Origin: a virus
Virus record (IMG/VR): IMGVR_UViG_3300046007_009977
Location: 1-40,016 of that record
Length of the DNA: 40,016 nucleotides
Strand: one strand, 5' to 3'
Part shown: in pieces, positions 17,501 to 25,265 of the stretch
How positions within the stretch are numbered: position 1 is the stretch's first letter
How the letters are laid out: each line of letters begins with the position of its first letter
Translations under genes and position numbers: made by a program
The notes under the pieces: model-generated
What the model was told of the DNA's origin: nothing
Seen by the model: only the letters and a program-made list of their open reading frames with translations
The model's database searches: none

Positions 17501-20500
17501 TTTATAGCTCAATAAATTCATCACCAATAAATCCAAAATATAAGGTTATCAATCTAATTGATTCTTCTGTTAATGGATACAAGACGTTTACTTTACAAGC
17601 CCCAAATAATTCAGGAGCTTTATGGAACGGTAAACCCGTTATAATACAAGTTACTGGTTCTATTCTAGCTTCCCCTTCTTCCACTACATTCTCTGGTGGA
17701 TTTAACGAAACTGAAGCTTATGTGCCTTACGATTTTGGATCTCTTCCTAAAAAAGAAATGAAGTACTGGGGAACTAAAAGATTATCCTGGGACACTTTCG
17801 AAGATTTTGCTTTTGAAAAGGCTTATGCTCATACATGGGATATGTATGATTATCATAATGATTGGTTAGGTGGTTTTGATCTTTATTCTTTACAATATGG
17901 TGATAGGGTTAGAGTTTCTGGAGACTCCTTGGGTATGGTATTTACAGAAACAGATTCGCCTGGGAATAATTATTTAGATCTTAGTGAAGCAGCAGATCAG
18001 TTAAACGATTCAATAGAGACAAATATAGATAGATTTGATTATATTGTTAGAGGGTTTTCTGAATTGCCAAACAACTTCTATATAAACAGTAATCCAATTT
18101 CACCAGATCTTAGCACCAACCCAGGTCCTAAAAATATCACATCATCTTTCTATAAAATACCCGCATACTCTCCAGTTTTATTTTACCCGACTGGTATAGC
18201 TTGGGATGCTGATGGAGATATATGGGTAACTGGTGAAGACGTAGTAAAATTTGACGGATTAAACTACACCACATATGATTCTAGTAATAGTGTTATGCCT
18301 GGTGTTTCTACTCCTACTAACTGTATAAAGATAGACAGGAATGATGATAAGTGGATAGGAATAAATAACAATTTAGTTCCTTTAGTTAAAATAAACGATA
18401 AGGATCCAACTAAAAGTATAGCTTATTCAGTAAGTGATTTCATAGATAATTCTGGTAATCCCGTAAGTCCCATTACAGCTTCTAGTATAAATGCAATTGA
18501 GATTAACCCTCAATCTGGTGATGTATTTGCAGCATTTACTTGTAACGGATCTCCTTCATTTGATGGGTTACTTTTCTATGACTCCCATGCTAAGTCGTGG
18601 CACCTTTATACAACTAATAATTCGGAGCTTCCTTCCGACAATATTAGGGATCTAAAGTTGGAACATTATGGGATCAACAAATGGTATCTTTGGATAGCAA
18701 CAGATAATGGACTTTCCCGATTCAATGGTGTTGATTTCAAGAATTACAATATGAATAATTCCGGATTACCCGATAGCGATTTATATTCTATTGAAATTGA
18801 TAAATTGGGTCATAAATGGATTGGAACTTCGTCTTCTTTAGTTTATTGGGATCACACGAGATGGGCGGTATGGAACAATGGAACTAATCCCGAAATATCT
18901 CTGGGTAGATTTGCAAATATCACTGAAACTGGAAATGCAAATATATGGTTTACTATTGACGTTGGAACATCTCCAGGAAATTCTGAGTTATATTTCTTTG
19001 ATGGGTATTTCTTTACAAAGGTTCTATATAGGAATGATGGCGTAACATTAATAAATCCTTGTAATGGATTAAACGGAAAAGTGCTACTTTCTGCTCCTTG
19101 GAAAACTATTAAAAATGGGGAAACAACATATCCTAAGAATTTAATTTTTGCTACTGAGGATGGTGAGATCGGTAAGCTTGATTATGTTATACCACATATC
19201 CATGCTTCATCAAAAATTGCAGATCTCAAAGGTTGGGATTTTATTTATCATGAGACGTCTACACCTCTACCTTCTATAGAATATATTTACAATAGTGGAG
19301 TTGGTGCTTCCCAATTAGGGTTTAATTTTATAGTTGGTCCATTTAATGACAATATAACTTTAAATTCTGATTATACAAGACCAGTCATGCCCAATGTGGA
19401 CAGATACTCTTGGTATAAGCCTGTTTGGCAGCGTTATAGCATCGATCGTCTGAAAGATCAGTTTCCATCTTTAAACTTGGATCATGTCTTCTTATACGCT
19501 CCGCTACGAGATATTATAACAGGTAAAGCAACTAAGGAGCCTTATTGGAAAAATTCACAGATAGAAAGGATCGCACAGAAAAAGTCTAGGGATCTATTTG
19601 AGAATTTTGAATGGGTTATAACATTAGGAAACAGCAATCCTGACCAGGGTGTTAAAGTCACTGTTGATAACGAAGGTGATATTATAGCAATAGGAGATTT
19701 TACTGGGACTATATTCATGGGTGAGGTAAACAACATAGGAACACAGGATGTTTATTTAAACACATTAGACCAGGGTGTTTATGTTGCTAAGTATAATAAA
19801 GGTGGAGTTTTACAATGGGCAAGAGCAATAGGGTCAACTTCCCCACAAGGACCTATATACGGAAGATCCGTTATAACTGACGAAAATGGAAACATATATG
19901 TTGTTTGTGATAATAGTCTAACTGGATTTATTGAAATAAATAAATACAACTCTGATGGGGATTCATTAAACATAATCAATATCCCGGTTACACCATCACA
20001 ATTCATAGGTGATATTAAAGCAGACAAATACGAGAACGTCTATATATGTGGCGGATTTGAAGGAACGTTAACTCTTGGAGCATTTAGCCTTACCTCAGTA
20101 GGACAGGATGCTGGATTTGTTGCCAAACTAGATTCAACATTAAGCTTTGTTTGGGCTAAGCAATTAAGCGACAGTAACTACTCTAAAGCTAATGAAATAG
20201 CAATATTAAAAGAGGAGTATTTATATTTAACAGGCGTCTTTGACACACAAGTTAATCTGGGCACAATACAGTTAACCGGGGTTGGAAATCCGGATATGTT
20301 TGTTGCTAAACTTTATACAGGGGATGGTACATGTCTATGGGCTGATTCATTCGCTTATAACTCGTCCACATCATTTAGTGACACTTCAGTTTGTATAGAT
20401 CCTAAAGGACACGTTTTAGTCACTGGATCTTTTGAAGGTACAATAGAAATAGAGGGAACTCAGATTTCTTCTTTCCCTGGTACCACTGATATATTTCTAA

Positions 20501-21366
20501 TTAAGCTCCTATCGACTGGAAAGCTAATGTGGATGAAAATGTGTGGAGGAGCTTCCGGGGATACCGCTCATGATGTCGAAAGTGATTCCGAAGAGAATGT
20601 TTATATAACAGGGTCATACACTTCCCCAGCTTACTTTTCTCCTGAAGAGATAGAATCCAGAGGAGGTACTGATATTTATTTGACAAAGTTTAATAAGGAT
20701 GGATTACTTGTTGATATAGTAACTGCAGGTGGGATGAATAACGACTCAGGTGCGGATTTAGTTTTAGATAGTGAAGAAAATATTTATATAACGGGATACT
20801 TTGAAGGAGAATCTGAATTTTCTCCTTATGTTGTTCTTTCCCCTCCAGGAGGTAGCTTAGATGCTTTCTTAGGTAAGATACCTAAACAAAGATTCCAGAC
20901 CGGTTTAAAAATAGGAGGGGTTCAATCATGGTTGGGCTCACATTCTTGGTCTTGGAGAGAGGATAAATTCTACCAGGAGGAATTTGAAATACCGATAGCA
21001 ACAACAATATTTATAAACCCTATAGATTCATTAATACCTGGTAAGAAGGATCATATATGGACTTTAAGAGACACTGAGAGCAATAACGTTATTGTTAAAA
21101 TCAGAAAAACTCCTTATTTTATATGGACCTTCGTAACACCAGGATTCTATACTATATCTTGTGAATTACAAGACGCAAATGGTAACATATATGAAACTGA
21201 GCACAAGGGCAAAATAAGAGTAATAGATCACAAGACTCCTTTTGCTGGCGACTTAACACCTGAGGTTGTTAATCCGAGTGACTATCTGCTTAGATCAATA
21301 TACTACGATAGGAAGGATTTTGGATTTCCTCCGTACTCAAGGTTTGATATACAAGCTGATGTTTAA
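14581..21366 (+). CDS. giant gp7-position baseplate wedge protein with two beta-propellers and PKD-like domain
   Basis: 2261 residues. It occupies the slot after gp6 that gp7 (1032 aa) has in T4. The first ~1100 residues are the likely wedge part, with YKSLFNAIKFFGYYDLRVKEYWLNI near 246-275 and several W-D-rich segments. At about 1203-1536 are two-component-regulator-type propeller repeats (DGDIWVTGEDVVKFDG, NDDKWIGI, WIATDNGLSRFNGVDFKNY, GHKWIGTSSSLVYWDHTRW). At about 1674-2104 are about seven SBBP-like blades (ENVYITGSYTSPAYF, GTDIYLTKFNKDG, ENIYITGYFEGE). A PKD/Ig-like domain follows at about 2135-2225. The propellers probably project from the baseplate periphery for binding. The gp7 identity is by position and a weak sequence feel; the propeller calls are stronger. 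Confidence 0.72.
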   Translation: MAFQNLLFFNKKGDQYNFKWNGDYWEGSVLFEKVSERLFEIEHIFVIEKFLDLSSDIKYGFPHSYGVSPGSPVWRTRWESNYDGRTDVSSTIYTYELGVDGELDAPILVKATNVEFYPEVVVGDTISSPEGIIISSDINPASMQINIALNSNTEGIYDRTLILEDYTDPNNPVTIMSINFHGEVEGEDSRLAVILGNFGRSFNPEDALIVRDSDIKEEFPDYEIINKKRKELLLTGETIFPYLGSYKSLFNAIKFFGYYDLRVKEYWLNIKKDDADTLTPLQQNQTILNQLSQPNIEGQSKLELISSLIKDENEGKFKQVEVYGKNKDGTFGLKKQLDKIFPSKSYKKTSLFGLFYDINKVVEDQDEDQYGYPIVEDSFLFSPEEVLIKLFGLKERLKNDYLPLNARIIDITGEGIYFNIYKTRGWTDSVDISEIKGGIEVDFSVFPNEGYVEDLRPFYIKPNQSGILYPAVNGAEPGISYYGNTVDPYSFFQKYPKSAIPDLESAIVSFYDDQKAGVMPKFLGDGDYDPPGYKLFSDGSDYVFPAGCPIIIKNNTFNLSWEEISGSWTSFDTTITTTNLQIASYTSTASSNPGGNLQTATSTDTFTLPTTFPSNLTINIGTGNNWFSTTSPQIILVRIESADNPGNLVLGYCSSGDYNTVTGDLYVEFMYTRGSGEYSNWKVTPTNLGFSSYVFDYYENFVHSNGFYSWDRIPYLDFYEIEWTIYKDDDDKPYFFQITGDLPGLDTLVHFLPYDGNYNVKCRVWDTLNSISLGIKRGVVKVAKRGIELNTITRFRESETYNWDNMPLKWDSYFSQWLFPVENTNKIIDISQFIQSYPEYSNNFEEGQQCEVLTKLPEIKSTSIFDVGVDEISISTIASNYNGSGYDLATVTTLTPHGYTSGSNVWIYDSTGAPYGQYPITVTGTTTFQIPEIEVTPISGGYVYGSGTVKIIADSVEIASCNFQGDLNATCSLLYSSINSSPINPKYKVINLIDSSVNGYKTFTLQAPNNSGALWNGKPVIIQVTGSILASPSSTTFSGGFNETEAYVPYDFGSLPKKEMKYWGTKRLSWDTFEDFAFEKAYAHTWDMYDYHNDWLGGFDLYSLQYGDRVRVSGDSLGMVFTETDSPGNNYLDLSEAADQLNDSIETNIDRFDYIVRGFSELPNNFYINSNPISPDLSTNPGPKNITSSFYKIPAYSPVLFYPTGIAWDADGDIWVTGEDVVKFDGLNYTTYDSSNSVMPGVSTPTNCIKIDRNDDKWIGINNNLVPLVKINDKDPTKSIAYSVSDFIDNSGNPVSPITASSINAIEINPQSGDVFAAFTCNGSPSFDGLLFYDSHAKSWHLYTTNNSELPSDNIRDLKLEHYGINKWYLWIATDNGLSRFNGVDFKNYNMNNSGLPDSDLYSIEIDKLGHKWIGTSSSLVYWDHTRWAVWNNGTNPEISLGRFANITETGNANIWFTIDVGTSPGNSELYFFDGYFFTKVLYRNDGVTLINPCNGLNGKVLLSAPWKTIKNGETTYPKNLIFATEDGEIGKLDYVIPHIHASSKIADLKGWDFIYHETSTPLPSIEYIYNSGVGASQLGFNFIVGPFNDNITLNSDYTRPVMPNVDRYSWYKPVWQRYSIDRLKDQFPSLNLDHVFLYAPLRDIITGKATKEPYWKNSQIERIAQKKSRDLFENFEWVITLGNSNPDQGVKVTVDNEGDIIAIGDFTGTIFMGEVNNIGTQDVYLNTLDQGVYVAKYNKGGVLQWARAIGSTSPQGPIYGRSVITDENGNIYVVCDNSLTGFIEINKYNSDGDSLNIINIPVTPSQFIGDIKADKYENVYICGGFEGTLTLGAFSLTSVGQDAGFVAKLDSTLSFVWAKQLSDSNYSKANEIAILKEEYLYLTGVFDTQVNLGTIQLTGVGNPDMFVAKLYTGDGTCLWADSFAYNSSTSFSDTSVCIDPKGHVLVTGSFEGTIEIEGTQISSFPGTTDIFLIKLLSTGKLMWMKMCGGASGDTAHDVESDSEENVYITGSYTSPAYFSPEEIESRGGTDIYLTKFNKDGLLVDIVTAGGMNNDSGADLVLDSEENIYITGYFEGESEFSPYVVLSPPGGSLDAFLGKIPKQRFQTGLKIGGVQSWLGSHSWSWREDKFYQEEFEIPIATTIFINPIDSLIPGKKDHIWTLRDTESNNVIVKIRKTPYFIWTFVTPGFYTISCELQDANGNIYETEHKGKIRVIDHKTPFAGDLTPEVVNPSDYLLRSIYYDRKDFGFPPYSRFDIQADV

Positions 21367-22034
21367 CTAGTATATTCTCTATAAACATCTAGTATTTCTG
21401 GAACTATAGGATGTCTATGGTTTTTCTTGAGTGTAATAACTTTAACCCCACTAACTCTAGATGCTATAGTATTAAGAAAGTCCAATCCCGATTCTTTCTT
21501 ATTTTTTAAATCTATCTGCGATGTATCACCACATATGATAAGTTTGGAGTTAACACCAAGTCTACCAAGAACCATTTCCATCTGACTCATGGTTACGTTT
21601 TGTGCCTCGTCAACTATAACGCATGAGTTTACTAAAGTTCTACCTCTCATAAAAGGAAAAGGAAGTATTTCTATTATACCCTCAGTGATAAGTTTTTGTA
21701 CCTTATCCTTGTCATAGATCATTTCTAAGTTAGCATAAATAGGTGCTAACCATGGATCCATTTTCTCTCTAAGATCGCCTGGAAGAAATCCTATATCTTC
21801 TTTAGCAACCGTTGGTCTTGTTATCACCAATCTTTCAATCTCTCGGTTAAAAAGAAGATCAAGAGCTATCTGAACTGCTAATAAGGTTTTACCAGATCCT
21901 GCAGCTCCTTTTAAAACACTGACTGGTGTCTCAAGGATTATATTCTTTGCCTCCTTTTGTTCCTCGTTTAATGTGAGTTTAAATTTGATTGGGTTTTTAG
22001 GTTTTCTCTTTTGAGTCCAATTACTTCCTGTCAT
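21363..22034 (-). CDS. phoH: PhoH-like ATPase
   Basis: 223 residues, the only minus-strand gene. Walker A is GAAGSGKT (43-50), Walker B is CVIVDEAQN (138-146), followed by the helicase-like motif IICGDTSQID (166-175) and HRHPIVPEIL near the end. The TRPTV and GFLPGDLREKMDPWLAPIY segments are characteristic of PhoH. Length matches the phage PhoH core without accessory RNase or KH domains. Cellular function is unsettled (RNA metabolism or RNA unwinding has been proposed); phage copies are common in large myoviruses. The start ATG (22032-22034) has an A-rich leader and no Shine-Dalgarno. Its stop overlaps the convergent giant gene by 4 nt. Confidence 0.95.
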   Translation of the reverse strand: MTGSNWTQKRKPKNPIKFKLTLNEEQKEAKNIILETPVSVLKGAAGSGKTLLAVQIALDLLFNREIERLVITRPTVAKEDIGFLPGDLREKMDPWLAPIYANLEMIYDKDKVQKLITEGIIEILPFPFMRGRTLVNSCVIVDEAQNVTMSQMEMVLGRLGVNSKLIICGDTSQIDLKNKKESGLDFLNTIASRVSGVKVITLKKNHRHPIVPEILDVYREYTS

Positions 22035-22052
22035 AAGATTTTTTTTATTTTA

Positions 22053-22073
22053 AGAAACATATTCGATGTTTCT
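22053..22073. promoter_or_regulatory. perfect 8-bp inverted repeat in the phoH leader
   Basis: AGAAACAT and ATGTTTCT flank a 5-nt spacer (ATTCG), a perfect 8/8 palindrome. It falls 19-39 nt upstream of the phoH start, inside its predicted leader. Neither side is followed by a T-run on the matching strand, so it does not look like a terminator. It could be an operator for a dimeric repressor or a leader RNA hairpin that occludes the phoH start. Confidence 0.45.
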
Positions 22074-22118
22074 CTGTTTAATAATTAACCCTGTCTTTTC
22101 TTAAAGTATTAAGTACAG

Positions 22119-22126
22119 GATATATA
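22119..22126 (+). promoter_or_regulatory. GATATATA element, candidate late-promoter core
   Basis: GATATATA lies 19 nt before the fibre gene ATG, at a distance that would give a leader of about ten bases. The same element is found in other gaps of the cluster, including 34388-34395. T4 late promoters use a comparable single A/T-rich core (TATAAATA). Function is inferred. Confidence 0.3.
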
Positions 22127-22145
22127 TCAAAAAAAGAAAAATCAA

Positions 22146-23063
22146 ATGGCAATTACAATTACCGAAATCCTTGGAACCGATTCTATTTCCGGATCAAGAT
22201 TAACTATTAATGCTAACTTTTTGCTATTAGAGAATGCCTATAATGATCTAGAAAACACTTTTAATATTAATGTTTTAACTGGATCACTAGACGTTTCTAA
22301 CGCTTCGAGTGGACAAATTAAATCTAAATCAATGCTAACAAATAGCTTGGTTATGCCTGCTTCAGGCTCTCCAACCATACAAATTTATGGAACAGGAGCC
22401 AGTGGAGGATCTTTAATTGCCTCGAATACTGTAGCGGCAGCAACTGGTATATTCTCTAACGTGATTCAGGTTAATAGTTTTGGAGCATCTGGCCCCGCTA
22501 CATTGGGAGCAACAGCAACGTTTCAAGGAACTGTTAGCTTAGAAGGTAGAACGAGCATTGGAGCTTCTGGTAATTTTGTTAACACGAATAGAAAAGCAAG
22601 CGTTGGTTCAACAACAGCTTTTCCTTCAGCTCCTGGAGCTGGTGTTACTGGAACATATTCAGTACCTTATCAATTAACACTAACCGAAAATGTTATCTAT
22701 ATACAATCAGACTTTGTTTCGAGTGCGCCTGCTGACACTGCAAACGCAACTGGATTTTTCTTTTACGCAACAACTGGCGCTGGAGCAACTTCTTCTGCTA
22801 TCCCTGCGGGTTACACTGTGACATTAATCGACACCGCAACTAGTACTGGACTAATCTCTACTGGTGTGACTGGTCCTTCGCCATATTACTATACAGGATT
22901 TTCAACTGGTGACGGAGCATACTCCGATCCATCTATTCAAACTTCAGGTAACCCATATAAGTCTTCTATTACTCTTATGTGGGAACCTAGAATAGATCAA
23001 TCAGCTGGTACTCAAAAAGGATCTTGGGTGGTTGTAAATGACACTCAAGGATTCACATACTAA
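22146..23063 (+). CDS. fibre/baseplate appendage protein with gp9/gp10-like attachment motif
   Basis: 305 residues. The N-terminus (ITITEILGTDSISGSRLTINANFLLLENAY) carries an I-N-x-N-F-x-x-L motif at 21-28, comparable to K-I-N-x-x-F in T4 gp9 and gp10, which anchor those trimers to the wedge. The remainder is a Gly/Ser/Thr/Ala-rich beta structure with little charge, typical of trimeric fibre shafts, ending in a compact domain with ITLMWEPRIDQSAGTQKGSWVVVND. It is the first gene after the divergent spacer. Probable role: a fibre or decoration protein attached to the baseplate. The receptor is unknown. Confidence 0.65.
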   Translation: MAITITEILGTDSISGSRLTINANFLLLENAYNDLENTFNINVLTGSLDVSNASSGQIKSKSMLTNSLVMPASGSPTIQIYGTGASGGSLIASNTVAAATGIFSNVIQVNSFGASGPATLGATATFQGTVSLEGRTSIGASGNFVNTNRKASVGSTTAFPSAPGAGVTGTYSVPYQLTLTENVIYIQSDFVSSAPADTANATGFFFYATTGAGATSSAIPAGYTVTLIDTATSTGLISTGVTGPSPYYYTGFSTGDGAYSDPSIQTSGNPYKSSITLMWEPRIDQSAGTQKGSWVVVNDTQGFTY

Positions 23064-23077
23064 TTAAGTATTAATAA

Positions 23078-25261
23078 ATGGCAAAGACACCTTTTATAAG
23101 ACCCATAGCAGTACAGGGAGGTACATTTTATACGTTCTCGTCTGCTGCGGAAGATCTATCTTTAACTTTCAATAATTCATTAAAGAAGTTTTCTTTTTCT
23201 AAGTATGCTTTGTTAAAGCTTCCTGAATTTGGTTCTCCTACATACGGAGAGAATACACTTCAGTTCAATGCTATTGATACTACATTTTTAGATGCTGCTG
23301 TTGGGGACTTTATATTAACTAATCCTAATAATTTAAGCCCATCACCAGAGATATCATTTCAGAATTACTGTTTAAATCTCGAATCTACCGTTCTTTCAGA
23401 TCCAAATTACAATCCGGATCTAAAAAGGAATGTATCTGAAAGAATTTTTTGGAAATGGGTAAAAGAATTAGGGGGAGTAAGATATAGGACTGCTAATTCA
23501 AACGAGGTGGTTGCTTCATTAAACCAGACTTCAACTACAACAAAGGATGGTTTTCCTTATTCTGATAAAAGATGGGTAGAGGAAGACACATATTTAACTG
23601 GGAATGGATCTCCAACACCTAGATATGAAAGAATTGTCCAATACATAGGAGATATTGATGTAGTTAACTCTGTCCAGAACTCGAGCAATGCTTATTCTGA
23701 AGTTTATATTCACATACCAACTAGTGACGGAGGAACACCTTATGTTCTTTTTAAAACAGTTGCTGATGAGAACTACTATCCTGATAGAACGTGGACTCAC
23801 TTGCCTCCAGATCCTACGGACACAGAATACATACAAGGAAGGGATTCCGCTTCTGGATTATATGGTCCTAATGGATTACCAAAACTTGCTATATTCGACC
23901 AAGACGTTTTAGGAAATCCTGGTGTAAGTGGAACTTCTGCCACTGGTTCATTTACTAATAACTGGTATTCTCCAAGAGATGAGGCTAATTCTTATTTTAC
24001 GGATCCATCGTTTTTTGATAATACAAACTATACGATTGAGAAATATCTAGCAGCTTCTGGACCTACAGGTTATACAGTAACATACAAAAGAAACAACCTT
24101 GACGGTGTTCAGATAGATTTCGATCCTTCTTCTTATCGTGCAATTCAAAACTATGTGGGAATATCCACTATAGAGGAATGGAATGGTACTCCTGTAACAA
24201 CTTCTTTCGAGTTTAACGCAGTCCTTGTTTATTACGATGTATATGATCCTAATAACCCAACGGATTCAGAGACTAATCTTTATGGGATTTTATTTTTAAA
24301 TGATCCTGAGCCAGTTTCAAATAATGCAGCTAAGCTTCCTACGTTTAAGAAATTTAAGCCGGATCCAATTACCAAACTTAACGGTAACTCTTATGGATTC
24401 AAGATAAACCTTAAGTTTGATACTGATGTCGAAAGCACTGGGGTAGAGCAGGCTATAAACGACTATTCGTCCTTCTCTCTTTCTATATTTATGGATGCTG
24501 CTACTGTTTTACAGGATGCTGCTAAAAACTTAAATGATAGGACCCTTCAGATAGCTAATATGCAGCAAGATATTAATGATCTTAAGGATTTAATAATAAA
24601 CACTGACGATAGCACTGAAATAAAAGCAAGATTAGATTTAGTTGAATCAGCTTTACAAGCCAATCAGGCACTATTCAATAACACTCAGGACATCTTGAGT
24701 TTGATTGAACAAAACAGCGATACCATAGAGAACATACTACAGAATCAGACCTCTATTAACATGTCTTATAATTTAGATCTGTTAAAAGATGGTAATGGTA
24801 CTTCTGTTAACAGGAACACACCTAACATACTTAAAGTAGACGTAACACAACAAGATTATAATATAGGAAATAATTCATTGTTTACTATTAATCCTGTTGC
24901 TGGTAACACTGTTCCACTTTCAATCTATACCAATTATTTAAAACACAAGAACAACGGAGTATCTATAACTGCAACAAATGACATAGTTATAAGAATAGAT
25001 GACAGCTTGAATAAATGGCAGAAGGGGCAAGTGCTAAGATTTGTTATAGGAGACGAAATAGATCTTGGTAACTATTCAGTAGTTATGCTCACAGACGCTC
25101 TTGGAGAATATCCTAAAGCTAACCCTTCTGGAGTTCCTTATTCAACAGTAGTTGCTGGATTCTTAAACATCCAGTTCTCTAGTTCGGGATATAAACCAAT
25201 ATTTGATATTGTTTGTGTAGACGAAAAGAACCTAATATTTGAAATAGATCAAATAAGATAA
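23078..25261 (+). CDS. predicted baseplate/fibre structural protein with central coiled coil
   Basis: 727 residues, family not recognised. The first ~460 residues are beta-rich and Tyr/Pro-rich (RPIAVQGGTFYTFSSAAEDL at the start; FWKWVKELGGVRYRTAN near 125-141). Residues about 470-565 form a helical coiled coil (LQIANMQQDINDLKDLI, LDLVESALQANQALFNNTQDILSLIEQN). A C-terminal beta domain of about 160 residues follows. The globular-coil-globular plan suggests a trimeric or bridging virion component. Spacing is 14 bp from the upstream gene and 4 bp to the next. The ATG follows an A/T-only leader. Confidence 0.62.
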   Translation: MAKTPFIRPIAVQGGTFYTFSSAAEDLSLTFNNSLKKFSFSKYALLKLPEFGSPTYGENTLQFNAIDTTFLDAAVGDFILTNPNNLSPSPEISFQNYCLNLESTVLSDPNYNPDLKRNVSERIFWKWVKELGGVRYRTANSNEVVASLNQTSTTTKDGFPYSDKRWVEEDTYLTGNGSPTPRYERIVQYIGDIDVVNSVQNSSNAYSEVYIHIPTSDGGTPYVLFKTVADENYYPDRTWTHLPPDPTDTEYIQGRDSASGLYGPNGLPKLAIFDQDVLGNPGVSGTSATGSFTNNWYSPRDEANSYFTDPSFFDNTNYTIEKYLAASGPTGYTVTYKRNNLDGVQIDFDPSSYRAIQNYVGISTIEEWNGTPVTTSFEFNAVLVYYDVYDPNNPTDSETNLYGILFLNDPEPVSNNAAKLPTFKKFKPDPITKLNGNSYGFKINLKFDTDVESTGVEQAINDYSSFSLSIFMDAATVLQDAAKNLNDRTLQIANMQQDINDLKDLIINTDDSTEIKARLDLVESALQANQALFNNTQDILSLIEQNSDTIENILQNQTSINMSYNLDLLKDGNGTSVNRNTPNILKVDVTQQDYNIGNNSLFTINPVAGNTVPLSIYTNYLKHKNNGVSITATNDIVIRIDDSLNKWQKGQVLRFVIGDEIDLGNYSVVMLTDALGEYPKANPSGVPYSTVVAGFLNIQFSSSGYKPIFDIVCVDEKNLIFEIDQIR

Positions 25262-25265
25262 AAAA

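Larger units (their letters stand above)
22035..22145. promoter_or_regulatory. 111-bp divergent intergenic region between phoH and the fibre cluster
   Basis: This is the longest gene-free stretch and must carry the starts for both strands. On the minus strand, TTTG (plus 22128-22131) and TACTTTAA (plus 22101-22108) lie 19 nt apart, close to the Bacteroidota -33 TTTG / -7 TAnnTTTG arrangement, so phoH may use a host-type promoter. On the plus strand, GGATATATAT (22118-22127) precedes the fibre gene and resembles elements in other gaps. A hairpin lies between the two. Promoter calls are weak matches by eye. Confidence 0.4.

Noticed and set aside
18190-20890. Propeller region as a separate captured host regulator gene
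   Set aside because: The reading frame is continuous with the wedge-slot protein, with no stop, frameshift or internal start.
22053-22073. Hairpin as a rho-independent terminator
   Set aside because: No T-run follows on either strand and it lies between two divergent starts.
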